From Paragonimus westermani (Eukaryota > Platyhelminthes > Trematoda > Plagiorchiida > Troglotrematidae): a stretch of DNA of 64,000 bases. Shown here one piece after another: positions 9,501 through 21,500 of the stretch (the stretch's first letter is position 1; every line of letters begins with the position of its first letter). The notes under the pieces are model-generated. The model had not been told where the DNA came from. It made no database searches and saw nothing but the letters and a program-made list of their open reading frames with translations. The stretch spans positions 99,280-163,279 of the forward strand of contig QNGE01000870.1 in the NCBI GenBank assembly GCA_008508345.1, written 5' to 3'. The position numbers and the translations under genes were made by a program.

Positions 9501-12279
9501 CGGGGGGTGGTAAGGGAGTTGACTTGTCTGGTTAGCTATGTCGGCTCTTATGGATTGTCTGCCAGGATCAACAGTCGAATAGCTAAAGCCCAGATGACAT
9601 TTGTTAGCCTTCTTTGCTTATGGTGTCAGCGTGACATTACTCGTTCCCTTCACGACTGAGTATGAAACGCCTCAGTTTATACAGCCCCAGAGCTGTGAAC
9701 TCTGGCCTTTTATTGCAGTTGATGTTCGAAATATGTCTGCTTTCGATTACTTTTCTTCGTAGCACAGCATGTACATTGTGGAGGCACCTATTGGTTCGCT
9801 GACGTCTTTTTGGAATGTGCAGTTGTAGCATGACAACCTACGTGTTTATTTCGCTGTACGGACTTCGGACGCTTGAGTGCGTTTTGCAAGTGCCAACCCA
9901 ACACTTGCCACTTCGCGCGATTTTTGCGTGATCTAAGTTAAGTTGAAATGACAACCAGTAGATCGTGTGTGGCGTAGATTCCATATGAAGATTCTAACAT
10001 CAGGGTTCATTTCCGTGCTTCGTTACTGGATTAGTCTGGACAAAGATCCTGAAGGCTAGAATCACTCATGGTGATAGAGGCCAGCAAACGGGACACTCTT
10101 GTGACAACTTAAATTTCACTGAATCTCGCCTTGCTGTTTTTCCCAGTTGTGGCACGTTATAACAGGTTTTGTGTACATGTAAAGTTGAACAACGGATAAG
10201 CCTAATGTATAGATGTCATTTCTTTTTGAATAGTTTTTTTCGTTTTGTTTTTATTAGACAATGACGATGAATCGAGTGTATCCTCTGTTTCGATTGTTGG
10301 GCCTGCGCCATTTGCCTGTAGTTGATGGGAACAATCAGGTAACTTATTCTGTTTTTGTGTCGGTTTGAAACTAGACAAGAGCTTTTATATATTAGACTGC
10401 TTTTCCATTCTTTTATCTGTAAAACTTGAAATCCGCCCTTGTTTGGTGGCCGCATAATATGAGTCATTGATACAGTGCTGTCGCTACTGATGGATGATAA
10501 TGACGGATATCTTTTGATTGAAAATAATTCATTACGGTTAATATTTCAGTGACACCTGGATAATACCCGTAGTTTATCGTTGGTCAGGATTCACTTTGTC
10601 CGCTTATCTCGACCAAGCTGTCTCTCCACGGCAAACCGTTTACATTTCACCTGAAGCGCTGTCTTAATCTTAGCACAAAGCGAGCAAAATCATTAGTTTC
10701 CTTATCCGTCCATGACATTGTTTGTTACCAGCCTTCGAGCCTGGCAAACTGTGCAACGTGTATTTCTGTCGTTTAGCTGTGCTTGGCCTGAGATTTTTCT
10801 GGCTGCAGCCTGAATAGGTTATTGTGAGGGAAATGGGAGTGTTGTTGTTAAGAGATACATCTCCTAACGAGGCAGCCAGGACGAACCGCCTCATATTGCT
10901 TGATCGATCTGGCTCCGGGTGGATTGATCTGTATTAGCTCACCTAGTTAGTCAGACTTCAGACGTGCGATTTAGCGCCTGTACGTTATCTGTATTATTTT
11001 CTCGCGTTCACTTTCGGATACCTTCTGCAACATGATTCGTTCTAACGCTCTCGTTTGATTTACTCTGCGTCTTTTCGGTCATGTATGGTAATCATTTCGC
11101 TCTATGCGTTTAGGGCCTCTGTAACCTAATTCTGACTCTACTCGTCCTTCTAATAAACAGTGCTGCCGTATCTCTTCTCTTTCTCGCTTTTGGGTCAAGT
11201 GACTGTGCGAGTAACAAAAGGCCGATCCGACTGATGTCTGCTGCTACTTCAATTTCAGTCGGAGATAATGTCACAAAGTTTCGCTTTTTCAACACAAAAT
11301 TTAATGCTATATCAACTGAATGGACCGGTTTGATTTGTGTTGTGCATATGGTTATTGGGGTGACTGATGTGTATACAATTGCTACATGAAGATTTCTGTT
11401 ACCATTAAAAATAAGCGTTTCATTTATTTTTGAATATGCCAAGTCAGTGATACCTGTCGGCTAGTCACTATTTTCCTGCCTTTCCTTCCATCACTTGTTT
11501 GTGTTCAGTTGTCAACAGCCGTTGTTCCGTTTCAACTCGGGAACTTTACTTGCGACTGTTCATTTCCGTTGTCAGTGTGTTTGATTAACTGTACACTGAA
11601 TAATAGTGTTCACTCTCTTGACTTCTTTATACACCATACTGACGCTGGGTCCAAAATGTTCGCTTCCACTTCACACCTCATTTAATATTGAAATTTGCAC
11701 CTTTCTATGCTAGAAACTACTTTCTAGGTTGTTCCTGCCCAAACGTTCATTACTTAATGGTTCACTGATAACTCATTTACACTATCAATGCGGCACCCGT
11801 ATACCCACGTCAAAAATTAGTTCGAAGCATTTTAGGCTCAGGGATGTTGACCTGTTTCCAGTTTTTACACAACTTTGGTAAGCGTCCTTCGTTTGCGATA
11901 TTTTTGAAAGTTCGGCTGTGGTACCCTCTTGTATGAACTGGAACATTTAATACATGGTAAGGTGTGCACAATTTCGTTCGTTGGTTCAACTGATTTTTTT
12001 CATTTATTCTCCCTTGTCTGGTCAAACAGAGTACCGTACCTCATGCACCCTACACTAACGGTACTCTGTTAGCCATACTGATTTGTATGATGCTCATCTT
12101 GTGGACCAGTTAACGCTTTGCCGCTTTCCCTCTGTCTTATTTGAACCTTAAAGCTTCGTGGAATGATCACTCGCAAGGATCTTTGTCGATACCGTTTTTC
12201 AACGGTGGGTGATGGGTTCCGTGTTGAAGAACTGGTCTTTTCGCGAAAAATGACAGGCTCCGCAAACTTCCGTCGTTGA
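296..12279 (+). CDS. CLCN7-like: CLC-7-like Cl-/H+ exchanger, 3' half (7 exons, partial)
   Basis: Join of 296-527, 1098-1306, 4553-4831, 5126-5212, 7471-7560, 10258-10338 and 12154-12279: 1104 nt, 367 residues plus stop, in one frame with GT/AG at every junction. CLC-7 exchanges chloride for protons in late endosomes and lysosomes. In order, the product has the extracytoplasmic loop with [11 protein letters not shown], the anion-pathway signature GLFIP, the helix segment [18 protein letters not shown], a first CBS domain (exon 3), a linker (exons 4-5) and a second CBS domain (exons 5-7) with ITRKDL. CLC-7 is preferred to CLC-6 because the CBS1-CBS2 region is short and the N-terminal loop matches CLC-7. 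The first half, including the gating and proton glutamates, lies upstream of the window. The tail after CBS2 ([18 protein letters not shown]) is somewhat longer than in vertebrate CLC-7. Introns hold transposon relics. The family assignment is by recognition, not by search. Confidence 0.93.
528..1097 (+). other. Intron (phase 1) of CLC-7-like gene
   Basis: Starts GTAAGT and ends TTTGCAG. Nothing else was recognised in these 570 bases. Confidence 0.85.
1098..1306 (+). CDS. CLCN7-like: CLC-7-like exon b (last membrane helices)
   Basis: The first two bases complete a Gly codon split by the preceding intron. The exon then encodes [20 protein letters not shown] and a run through [20 protein letters not shown], the highly conserved late helices of CLC exchangers. 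It ends AGCGAG before GTAAGC in phase 0. Confidence 0.94.
1307..4552 (+). other. Intron (phase 0) of CLC-7-like gene
   Basis: This 3.2 kb intron runs from GTAAGC to TTTCAG. It contains the Penelope-like relic at about 2860-3140, annotated separately. The rest is anonymous AT-rich DNA with short ATAATGATG-type repeats near 3360-3390. Confidence 0.85.
2860..3140 (+). mobile_element. Penelope-like element relic (linker region before GIY-YIG)
   Basis: Around 2895-2935 the translation contains [12 protein letters not shown], matching the NGYPxxFI motif that follows the reverse transcriptase in Penelope-like elements; the 28.5 kb element has SNGYPSSFI at the same place. About 100 bases later, in another frame, comes PTLRRLSAQ, resembling the TLR motif just before the GIY-YIG endonuclease. 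Order and spacing fit, but frames are broken and no RT core or endonuclease remains. It lies within a CLC-7 intron in the same orientation as the gene. This is a relic with no function inferred. Confidence 0.55.
4553..4831 (+). CDS. CLCN7-like: CLC-7-like exon c (CBS domain 1)
   Basis: In-frame 279-nt exon between TTTCAG and GTGAGT. It opens with GIYDEHIGL, the link from the last CLC helix into the cytoplasm, and continues through the first CBS domain ([41 protein letters not shown]). In CLC-7, CBS domains bind nucleotide and phosphoinositide and regulate transport. Phase 0 at both ends. Confidence 0.94.
4860..4970 (-). mobile_element. LINE 3' tail fragment (copy 1 of the tail family)
   Basis: Within the short intron 4832-5125, bases 4886-4935 include GAGCC, then CTGTGGCTCGGGCTGCCG and AACCTTGAGAG, aligning with 63764-63812 (CTGTGGCTCGGGCCGCCG, CACCTCAACAG). 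The upstream CGTCATCGTCCTCAT corresponds to the CAT-repeat end of the other copies. Read on the - strand, this is the terminal 3' untranslated part of the same LINE family seen at 25.0 and 63.8 kb. It is short and diverged. Confidence 0.5.
5126..5212 (+). CDS. CLCN7-like: CLC-7-like exon d (inter-CBS linker)
   Basis: 29 codons between GTGTAG and GTTAGT, phase 0 at both ends. It encodes [20 protein letters not shown] and AYPSY, equivalent to the linker after LLKHK in CLC-7 where the family has a DAYPR-like motif. Shortness and phase agree with its neighbours. Confidence 0.88.
5651..5725 (+). repeat. Intronic local repeat, copy A
   Basis: Bases from GTCTCGCCAAACTTAAAC through ACAGAACGAACTGA to TTAGTCCCCAGCTGT align by eye along their length with 6233-6308 in the same orientation, about 580 bases downstream. 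There is no coding capacity. It may be two copies of an undetermined dispersed repeat or a local duplication. Confidence 0.55.
6233..6308 (+). repeat. Intronic local repeat, copy B
   Basis: Bases from GGTTTCGCAAAACATAAAC through ACAGAACGAATTGA to TTAGTCCCCAATTGT align with 5651-5725. Sequence just downstream (CGCCGGCAGTATGCTGCCGG, about 6319) has a weaker echo near 6589-6612 (ATCCGGCAGTATGCAGCAG), so a third partial copy is possible. Confidence 0.55.
7471..7560 (+). CDS. CLCN7-like: CLC-7-like exon e (start of CBS domain 2)
   Basis: 30 codons between TTCAG and GTAACT, phase 0 at both ends. It encodes [15 protein letters not shown] and APYSVPE, matching the start of the second CBS domain of CLC-7, where a conserved Asp-Leu precedes a YMNPSP-like motif. 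Confidence 0.92.
7561..10257 (+). other. Intron (phase 0) of CLC-7-like gene
   Basis: 2.7 kb from GTAACT to TATTAG. It contains the LINE relic at 9519-9835. A short purine-rich stretch at 8092-8125 could pass for an exon edge but is not needed: the exons on either side are contiguous relative to CLC-7. Confidence 0.8.
9519..9835 (+). mobile_element. LINE reverse transcriptase 3' relic (RTE/CR1-like)
   Basis: The + strand reads SYVGS, then [16 protein letters not shown] and LCLWCQRDI. This matches the conserved block FTYLGS...DEISARI.KA...LR.LW.RRDI downstream of the RT core in flatworm LINEs. After a frame change, bases 9697-9770 encode CELWPF...[11 protein letters not shown], matching CETWPLR.EDVRRLxVFDHR of the same elements. 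Order and spacing are right but frames are broken and stops intervene. It is a dead fragment in a CLC-7 intron. Confidence 0.7.
10258..10338 (+). CDS. CLCN7-like: CLC-7-like exon f (CBS domain 2)
   Basis: 27 codons between TATTAG and GTAACT. It encodes [19 protein letters not shown] and NNQ, the core of the second CBS domain (vertebrate CLC-7 has FRALGLRHLVVVD here). Phase 0 at both ends. Confidence 0.95.
10339..12153 (+). other. Last intron (phase 0) of CLC-7-like gene
   Basis: 1.8 kb from GTAACT to TTAAAG. Nothing else was recognised. The acceptor is a weak one (ACCTTAAAG) but the join NNQ to [10 protein letters not shown] is exactly as in CLC-7. Confidence 0.8.
12154..12279 (+). CDS. CLCN7-like: CLC-7-like terminal coding exon
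   Basis: Encodes [15 protein letters not shown], the end of CBS domain 2 (vertebrate VGLVTRKDLARYR), followed by a divergent tail and TGA at 12277-12279. The exon is short (41 codons plus stop) and was placed by protein similarity and the AG at 12152-12153. Confidence 0.92.
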   Translation, partial: LRGMITRKDLCRYRFSTVGDGFRVEELVFSRKMTGSANFRR

Positions 12280-12505
12280 GTCGATGTTGGCACACAAGCT
12301 TTTCTTTAGAAACCTTTGACGTATTTTTCGTTGTTCGGTTTTGATTTTTTTACATTGTACTTTCTATGTTCAATCTATTGTGAGACTATATTGGGGTTGC
12401 ATACGAAGACGTGAGATTTCATTCCTGTTTCAACAAAACCCATCTAACTTTAACGCCGAATGAAACTTGACACCTTTTGTCCATTGTGATTTTGTGTCAG
12501 AGTAC

Positions 12506-12511
12506 AATAAA
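12506..12511 (+). promoter_or_regulatory. Polyadenylation signal AATAAA of CLC-7-like gene
   Basis: AATAAA lies 227 bases after the CLC-7-like stop codon, with T-rich sequence following. Position and strand fit the end of this transcript. The assignment is inferred. Confidence 0.5.
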
Positions 12512-15500
12512 CCTGTTTTTAATCTATGTACTGTATCGTGATCTGCCTCTTCCTACCAGTCTCTGTTTTTGAACACCGGTGACTTTGCTCTTCACTCAGT
12601 GCGCAGTTACGCCTGGCAAACCGCACGTAATATATTCATCGGTTTTTTGGTTGGTCACATGTGTGTGCATCCACCCACTCATTGCTACCTATTGGGCTTA
12701 CCCTTCAGTACGATTCCTGTGTTTCTAGAAAACAGCTTTACGCGGCGAATCTCTACGTCTGCATTCCAATATTTACTAGTCTTATCGTGTTTCCTTATGG
12801 AATTGCCGAAACCAGCTGGTAAGCGCCATCTGTGTTCCTTTGCGGCGTTCAATATTGACAACGCTCTAGGATGGCCGCCTGTGCAAGCGCCAGCTGCTTG
12901 CTCCAAACCGTTCGCGATGTTCTTCGGTTGATGTCCACCTGTTGAGCAAGCATACCAGTTGCTATAACCGTTTCATCGTGCTTGTCTTGTTTCAGGCTTC
13001 GTTGTTTCTACTTTATTGCTTGAGCTGCATGTGTCCTAGGCACATTACTGGGTTGCCTAAACGTAAACAGAAACATCCAAGCTCGTATCGAGCTCGTATC
13101 TGCGAGCCAAGATGAATGTTATGAGTGCCACGGAGTTATCGGGTTATTGTTAGCGATGTGCGTATGCACTTGTTGGTAGATACACAGTGTCATTCATGTA
13201 ATGCTTGTCAGATTGTGTGGACAATCCTAGCTTTATTGATCTGGTTCATAAGCGGTTGCCAAACACTGGCAATTATTGTCGTTGGTGCTCAAAATTGAGC
13301 TTTATCTTATCATGCTTACCAACATAGTCCATAGACTGGCTGTTTTCCGTATGGCTCTAGCACCAGTTTCATGCGAGTTCTAGATTACTTATGACTGTCC
13401 TGACGTTAGATGTTCTGTGGCTATTTTCTCCTTCTAGCACTTACATTGGGCCTATGGAATGTTGTATCTCGTTGTAATCATCGACATACTTAGCACACAG
13501 TTTATAAACTTCACAGTTCGATTGTTATATTCTTACCGTCTCAGACTGATGATTTATGTCTATTACATTCGTGTCTATTCCACGCATGTATCCGTATGCA
13601 GTGCAAACGTAGAGCGCAGCTGATTGTTCTTGGTCAAAAACAAGGAGGGTGGATCACAATAAGTAACAGTCCAACGTTTCAGAACTCGCAGTTTGTGAGG
13701 TACATGTGACAGGCAGAAGTTTCTACTAGTTTGCCAAGCATATTTCAGCTTGGCAAGATCGTCACCGACTATCATTTACGCGGTTAAGGGTTCTAACCTC
13801 GGTCATCTCGGTCAGTCCCGCTTTTTTTTCAATTATCTGATGACATCTACATGCCACCTCATTTTGGAAAATGTGTTATGTTTTGTACACTTAAAACTTA
13901 ACCAAGCTGGATAACTCTAAAGTCAACCACACACTTCGATTGTTTTTGTGTTTAACTTAACATTCAAAGTACGCTGGAGTGCAACCTGCACTCTTTGAAA
14001 TGTCCCATTCTGCATTATTCAGGCTTCATGTTCATACAGTTACTCCGTCAATGTAAGCTCATTCCACCGGATTATTGTTCAGGAGTTTCCTTGTGCGATA
14101 TCGCTACGTGGAAAAACTGTTACAATGAACATATTAGTACAGCGGTGTTGGCCTAGGGGACATTCAAATGCTTTATTCTTCTTGTAAGATCGATTTACGA
14201 TGGAGGTAAACTTTCTGCCCTACCAGGTAACTTAAGCCAGAATCGGGGTGTGTTACGATACGCATAACCTCAGTGGTTTTCACTGGCTTTTTACAACGCT
14301 TGGTTGTTTTCATCTATTTGATCACTGTGTGTTAGAATACAGAAACGCTTGTTCTGCACGCAAACAATTTCCATGCATGTGAATTGGAAGAAATCGGCAT
14401 TATGATATCCGCTTTTATTGTTGACCATAGTCGGTACACTCCCAATGTGGCAAATGCTCACTGTTCAAGTCGGAGGTAGACTTTTTTGTTGCATTCGAAC
14501 GAATGAACCCGGGACCTTGCCCTCGTCTTCGGTCATAAAATAGTCATTAATTGACATTTCGGCTGCACAACCTCATTTAGGTAAAAAGTTGATTAAGGGC
14601 AATTGAAAATCGTGTCTGCCGTTGGTGAGCGCACAAAAGTGAACCTAGTCACAATTGCAATCAGTGTTGACTGGTAGAATATGGTAGACATCATCAATCG
14701 TGAGAAGTCGTTAATTTACAACTACTCAAATTCCCCAACCATCATCCGACGGAACTGTTCAAGCACGGGCCTTAACAGTTGCACTGCAACCATTTCAAGT
14801 CTTGTGGTTGCACTAAGCGTGAACTGGCTGTTAGTGAATGCTTGTTATTTGAACCGGTGAGTTTTCTTCGTCCAGTTCATCAAGACGGCAAGAAGATAAA
14901 TTGCGAGAAGCAAGTATTTCGTTTATTCTCAGCAGACTGTCCGTTAGTGAAGCACCTACCACAAGTGTTTTTATTTGGTACGTCTTTATTCTTGCCATAA
15001 GTGTAAATCAGATGAGGTAGTTGGTCGTTTCTTACTTTACAACGGTGATAACGTCATATTACGCCAATCACATACAAGGCCTCAGTCGCGAGTGGCAACT
15101 TCTATCGCCCGTTCAACCTTGTTCGCTTTCACCGGAAGGTTCACACTTAATGGTGCATGTATCCGCCTTAGTCCGTAATTTCAGACTTGGATCTCTCTAT
15201 GCGCGTGACCGGTGCACCATTTAGTACGTTAATCTGGCTGAGGGTCCACATTCCTATGCACTCGGTTAAGTCCATCCGACCTTTCACAAGGGAGGTCGAT
15301 CAGTGTCCGTTAGCTCTGAAGGACGGCTCCATTGATCAAGAATTCCGGCTGAATTTAACGCCACTCGCTGGTTTATTCAGTTGGCATAGATCCCACTATT
15401 TGTGTGCAATTGATGATTTTGGGATATTTTGGTGTGAAAACGAATCACGATTTCTTTACCATATTGATGCAGACGCTGTCTTTCAAAATCGGCTTCCCTG

Positions 15501-18500
15501 TTTGGAGTGTTGCGGGCAGCCACTGTTGGTGCCACTCATTTCTTTCGTACTAGACACCTTACAACCGCTTTTAGCAGCGGTCTACTCTCTCGCACTCATC
15601 AGGTAATATTGTGTTGCGCCTCTGCTTTCCACCACGGTATTTTAGTGTCGGCTGGGAAGTGAGACACGGTACAAGAACGTGCTGAACTATTCATCATTTT
15701 AGCAGTGTTGTAGCTAACTGTCAGCGAATGTCTGTTGGTCGTATAAATCAAGCTACGAGGTTCTGTAACTCGCACCGATTATAGCTGGGCGGTGGACATC
15801 ACTCTGTCACTGTATACCTTTTCCAATGTAACCTGTCTGGATACCACTTTCGCGTTTTTCGATATCAGCTTAAGATGTCTGAAAAGGTTTTCCTGGGTTT
15901 CAGTGACGAATGGGCTCACACAACTAATTTAGACATGAGCAAGCTCGCAGATAGGCATTAGTTGGCTCTTGCGGATTGAGAGAACAGATCTGCTGGATGC
16001 ACGGAGCACACAAAGCCAATTAAACTGGAGATGATTGCCAAACTGGTGAGGATGCAGGCTATTACATACTAGGTGAGCGCAGCTGTGGCTACGTAAAAGA
16101 TTCCTGTCCATCCTTGGCTGTTAACTGTCCTAATATAATTGCTTCCCAGATTTGCAAATTGTTGATTAAACAGTAGTCACATCTCATCGCAGCTTCTCTC
16201 TTGTACTACGCTTTCTGGCTGGCTGTCGAAAAGTAGCATCATACTCGAGTTTAGCTCTTGCTAGGACTCACCTATTGTGCATGCTCTTGTGATGGCCGGG
16301 GTTTTAAATCTGTTTTTCGTTGTCCTGAGAGCTGTGTTACTGCCGGAATGAGTTCATGTTGAATATGGCTGGATTGTCACATTTAAATACTCAATCAAAT
16401 TTGCTAATGTGTAACTTCCAGGTTGCCTGTCCGTCAAATCTTAGTTTACATATATACGATAAGTTCTAACGATGGTCAAATCAAACTCTACCATTTCTCT
16501 CATTGTTCATCCGCAGGCATAAAACAGATTACACGTACCATGTGGGTAGCAACACCAGAAACGACCAATCTTCGGGCTTTGTGTGGGACGAATTTATAAG
16601 TTTCATAGCAAACTACCTGGATCAGCAGTTTATGCACGCATAGGGCCTGACAACAATGTTGGATTAGCATTACCGTGGAAAATACACGAGTAGTTTTAGG
16701 TCCCTGTTGCACAGTGTCACGTCGAAGGGGTTGACCACGTCAAGGACTAGCCCTGTTTTTTGAATTTTCCTGCAAGGTATACATTCGGACCTATGTCCAC
16801 ACTCTGTCGCAATCGTATTCGTGTCGTTGCGCGCACTAACCGCCTGAGTGTTTGTATAGCTATTTGCTGGCATCGAACTGTCCTGCCAATATAAACATCA
16901 CAGCTGCAAGCGAACTGACGGATTATGCGGAAGACAAAGTGATTCGGTAAGATAATGTTACTAGTAAGCTGACTGAAACCTCGAGTTGAAATTGGTGATC
17001 ACAACTCGGTTGCACGATGTGGGCGAACCAAGACACCGTAATTTGCAACTTGCGTCAGTTATGCTGTGGTCACCTTTAAACAGCAGGTTTGAAAATGCCT
17101 CTTTTTGGAACCGTTCACATATCGCTCTTGGTCGACCTTCCCCAGCTCCTCTGGCTGGGACCATCCTTTCTCTTCTTCCTGTTTGTAGTTATCGGTGCAA
17201 GTCCACTTACCGCATGAAACTGTTTGTACCAAACTCTGCTTGTGTGTAGTTAGTGTAAAAGACAAGAATCCCCAATACTGGCCGCTCCACCTTGTACTTT
17301 GGGCGTTGTATCGAATCGTCCTGTCGTCTGCTAAAATGTTTAGAAGCGAGGGTACCGTTCGGTTCCTCTCCATGAGAAGCTGATTTTAATAAACGGAATT
17401 CGAAATGCCATAACACGTAATGAATGTAAGCAGTATAATTATAACACCACGAACTGATGACGGAAGTTCACACGAAAAGGGAACGTATTGACAATCTACA
17501 ACTGTAATTAAATTCAGAAAGTCAGCTGTTTCTCCATGTGGTACATTCACAAGTAGAGTCAACCTCGACAGAACTCGTCGATTTAGTGTTTAACGCTCGG
17601 GCCAGTTAGAAAGTCTTTTACACGATAGGGAGTGATTCTTCAGCGGATATGGTTCAGAACATCTGCAAGTTATCTACCAAGCATGTGATACACTGAGCTG
17701 TTCATGTGCGGATTCCACTCAATGGCCGTGTTTTTCGGAATACTTCTTAGCTGTGGTGTACGGGCTGCGATTGGCTTCACTTCTCTGTATTAGACTTTTA
17801 AGTTGTGTCCGTGTAAGAATGGCATTTATAGATTCCTTGCGACTTGTTTCTCCATTGTAGTATTATCCAGCGTACTGGCTAAAACAATGTTACCGGATTT
17901 TCTAGCTTAAAGAAAAGTACCACCTGACATCTCCGTTTGTTGTTTCAATGCACGGTATGTTTTTTCTACCGTTTTCATTCCGTTCGAATGTGAATGATAA
18001 ATGCACCGAAGTTCGTGCGTTTATTTCGGTTTAAGTTGTCTCAAGTTTGCTGGCAAGTAGAAATTGGGAAGAGTTTCAAGCCGCTCAACTGTAACCTTGG
18101 AGTGTAACATTTGAAAACCAATCTTCCACCTATTTCCCTCCATTCGACCGTCCCATTCAGAGTATACACATATCACAGTAATCTATCCAATGCCGTTGAT
18201 CACCTTCGAAGAAATTAGACTACTGTATGTTGAGGGAAAAGATTCTCCAAAACACATTTTTGTCTTTAACGTCACGTACTTTATATTCCTGCCTTCGGCA
18301 TCTTTGATTATGCTGAATGCAGAACACGTTATTAGGTCTTGTGTTAGTGTGATGAAATAGCTACTGAGTGACAGTTCATCTGAGAAAAGCTTCGAACATT
18401 CTACCACATCTCCTCTTTCCCTGAAATGATCGATTGAATTGCAGCGATGATGTGTTTGTCGGGGACGCGGAAGCACACAACTTCGGATCTTGAGGCTGTT

Positions 18501-21500
18501 ATTTCGGCAAACTCGAAACGCAAGTATTAGCTGTCACTTGCTGCCCGGTGCTACAGTACTCACCCTGTCCTTCCATTATTTTATTGTGCGACACAAAATT
18601 GTTCTTAAAAACAGAAAAGCCTACTGGGTGTGTCTTTGACGGCAAATAAACACAGTGGCCGTATGCCCATACCGGAAAATCACAGTCAGAACTTTACAAT
18701 GGATCTGCGTCTCATTCCGCTTGTTTTTTGGAACGAATGTGGTATAGGTTTCAGATCCGATCTATGAGATCAGAATGATGAGGTAATTGTCTTGATCACT
18801 TACTTTCAGTTACCAATAAACCCTTGCCGATGGTAGCCAACTCCAAAATTTCTTCAACATTTCTGAACTTCTTCCCCAGTATCATGTGATTTGAATTCAA
18901 CACTCAGGCTGCGCAAAGCTTTGAAAATTCTACCCGTAGGACGACGAACTTGAACAAAAGTTCTACGGCTGTTGAGTACCACTGTAATCTACAAAACTTC
19001 TCACGATAACCTTATACGGCGCAAACTGGCTGCCATCATAGTGTGCACAAAAGTGCGTGCTTGAAACACTGTTTAATCGCTTGGTTTGCGGAAGCACGAC
19101 CTCTTAGTTTAACTCTGGTTGCATGTCGACCGGCTGATTGGTTAATTGTAATGTACACAACCCTGACTGTCAGACTGCGTCATGCCTTGTAGCCAAACTT
19201 CGGCAAAATTGCCGCCCGCTGTTAGCGCCACATTTTTACTGAGCAATTTACTGTCCGCTACTGGCTATCTATCGGTGCATCAAGGGTTGTTTGGCCTAGC
19301 TATGAACGCTACATTCTTGGCATGGTCCATTTAGCCGTATGCGAGCCAACTTTATTAATGGCGCCGTTGAGCAGACTGGGTAGCTCACCAGTGTTGGCCA
19401 CCATCAAACCTAGGATAAATCATTCTTCCCAGCAGTAATGCCGCTCACATACAATGTGATTGGGTCAGATTGCTGATCGCGCATGAAAAAGGAAATAAAT
19501 GATTACAGTTTTAAACAGCGAGCAGAACTGAATGATTATTCATTGCATGTGTTTGACTATCTGCTAGGATGGAATGCCAAAACTTCCGATGTTTCATCCG
19601 AGCTGGCAATCCGTACATAATGAGGAATGTCCATGGTTTGATGTGTAGATCTTTGCGTACCGCTGTACAACTTGCAGTCAGCCGGCCGGCCGAGCTTTGT
19701 TATACGTGCAGTGAGCTAAGTGACCTCGGTAGGTCTAGTAGATTGAGGTGCAGCGCGGTAGCTCACTCAACTGTCAAAATCCCCAGTGACGTAAAACTTA
19801 AGAACTTGACATTCTTAAGTGGGGTGGTGTTAAAAGTAATTGGTGTTAGTAGAAGGCAGAAACACAGTGCGATTCATCATACAGAGTGTCGTCGGTGTCG
19901 AGAAAAAGAACAGCAAAGTGGCAACCTCGAAACGCCTGAAAAATGTTACTCGAATTCCATCGTTGTTAGCACTGTTTGACAGTGGTTCCTTTCTGCTCCG
20001 GTAATGACAGAACAAGTGCAACAGTGCTCTGCAGAATTGCAGACGTATGGTCTTGAGGCACGAGGAACAGATGGGTGAGGCTGTTCAAAATTAGACGGTA
20101 CGTTTGCGAGAAAAAGTTACGTACAATAGATGCAGAAATCGACCTCAGATGTGCAACATAATGGGTATTATCATTGGACTGGTTTTCATTTTATCTATAC
20201 TTAATAAACTTCACCGTTTATAACCTACAAATATGTACGAGGAGTGACGTTAATAACGAGGAATCCCACTGTAGATTGTTCTGGTGCTCTACTGGTAATG
20301 GCGGTCAGGTTGTGATCAGGTGATCCGCAATCATACTCTCTTCTTGTTTCGTTATCAAAGTTTGTCGTTATTTCTCCAGGTTTCACTTGAAGCTGTCGAC
20401 TTTAATGTTTCAAGAAACTGTCATTCTTGAGTGGTGTATCTGTAGAAATGGTTGATAAAATATTCGCAATCTCATTTTATTCCAAGCTAAAGTTTGGGGT
20501 TTGACATCACCGACTTTAGGCACCTACCCTTACCGATGCACTCACAGATGTTGGTAACTGACTGAGAATGTACTTAGTATAGCCTTGTCATTCATGCAGA
20601 AACCGAGTTTTCGAAAAAATCTGGTACGTAATATTGCATATATATCTTATCGGTCAATCAATATACCCAGGTCATTCTACCGCATTCCACCAACGTCAAA
20701 AAAGGAGTATCCCAATAAAATTGGTATAATTTGCCACTGTCATCGTTTCTAAAATCAACCTGTGAACTTTAATATCCCTGTCAGTCAAGCAGTCAAAATT
20801 TTGCAAGGTGAACTGTAAGCATTTTCATTGTAAACAGTGGAATAGGTTGGTTTTTATGGCAGACAGACTGGTTTGTGGCCGGTCCACGTAGGTGTATTGC
20901 TTTAGAAAATCAACCACAGGTCTGAACGAGTTAATCGCAACAACCTCAGTGAATCTTGACAACCGTAAGTGTGATGACACTACGATCGTGAAGATTAACG
21001 CAACTTCACACTGACAAGTTGACAGGATGTGTCTTCCGACCGATGAAGGGGATGATTACAGTTTTCCGTAGCTAGTGTAACGTTATGACGCTCGATTATG
21101 AGCCCACCTGATTGTTTATCTCCTACTTGAAGTCGATTGTCTACCGGTTCTGTGTGCGTTTTTGCTCCGTTACATGAGAATTGATATACGCCGTGTGATT
21201 TGGTGCTAACAAATTGGTCTCCTTTGATTGTCAACATTTTTCAAGCGGCTCAGGTACGCTATCATGCGGATAAATCAACTTTTGACTGTGATAAGAATGA
21301 ATGGCGACCGTTGTCACGCATAATTGTGCTAACTAAGTGAACAGAGTATCTTGCAGTGTTCACTCGGTGTGGATCTGATATACACGTGAAGTAAGTTATC
21401 CTTCTTCGGATTCAGAAAACCTTTGCTTATATCCTGTAACTGAGAAGGCACTCCCCTTGAGTGAACAAACTGTGTCGTTGATGTTCATGTTGCGGTGCCG

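Noticed and set aside
19569..19979. 136-codon open stretch on + strand
   Set aside because: Length is within chance for 64 kb of this composition; no family features.
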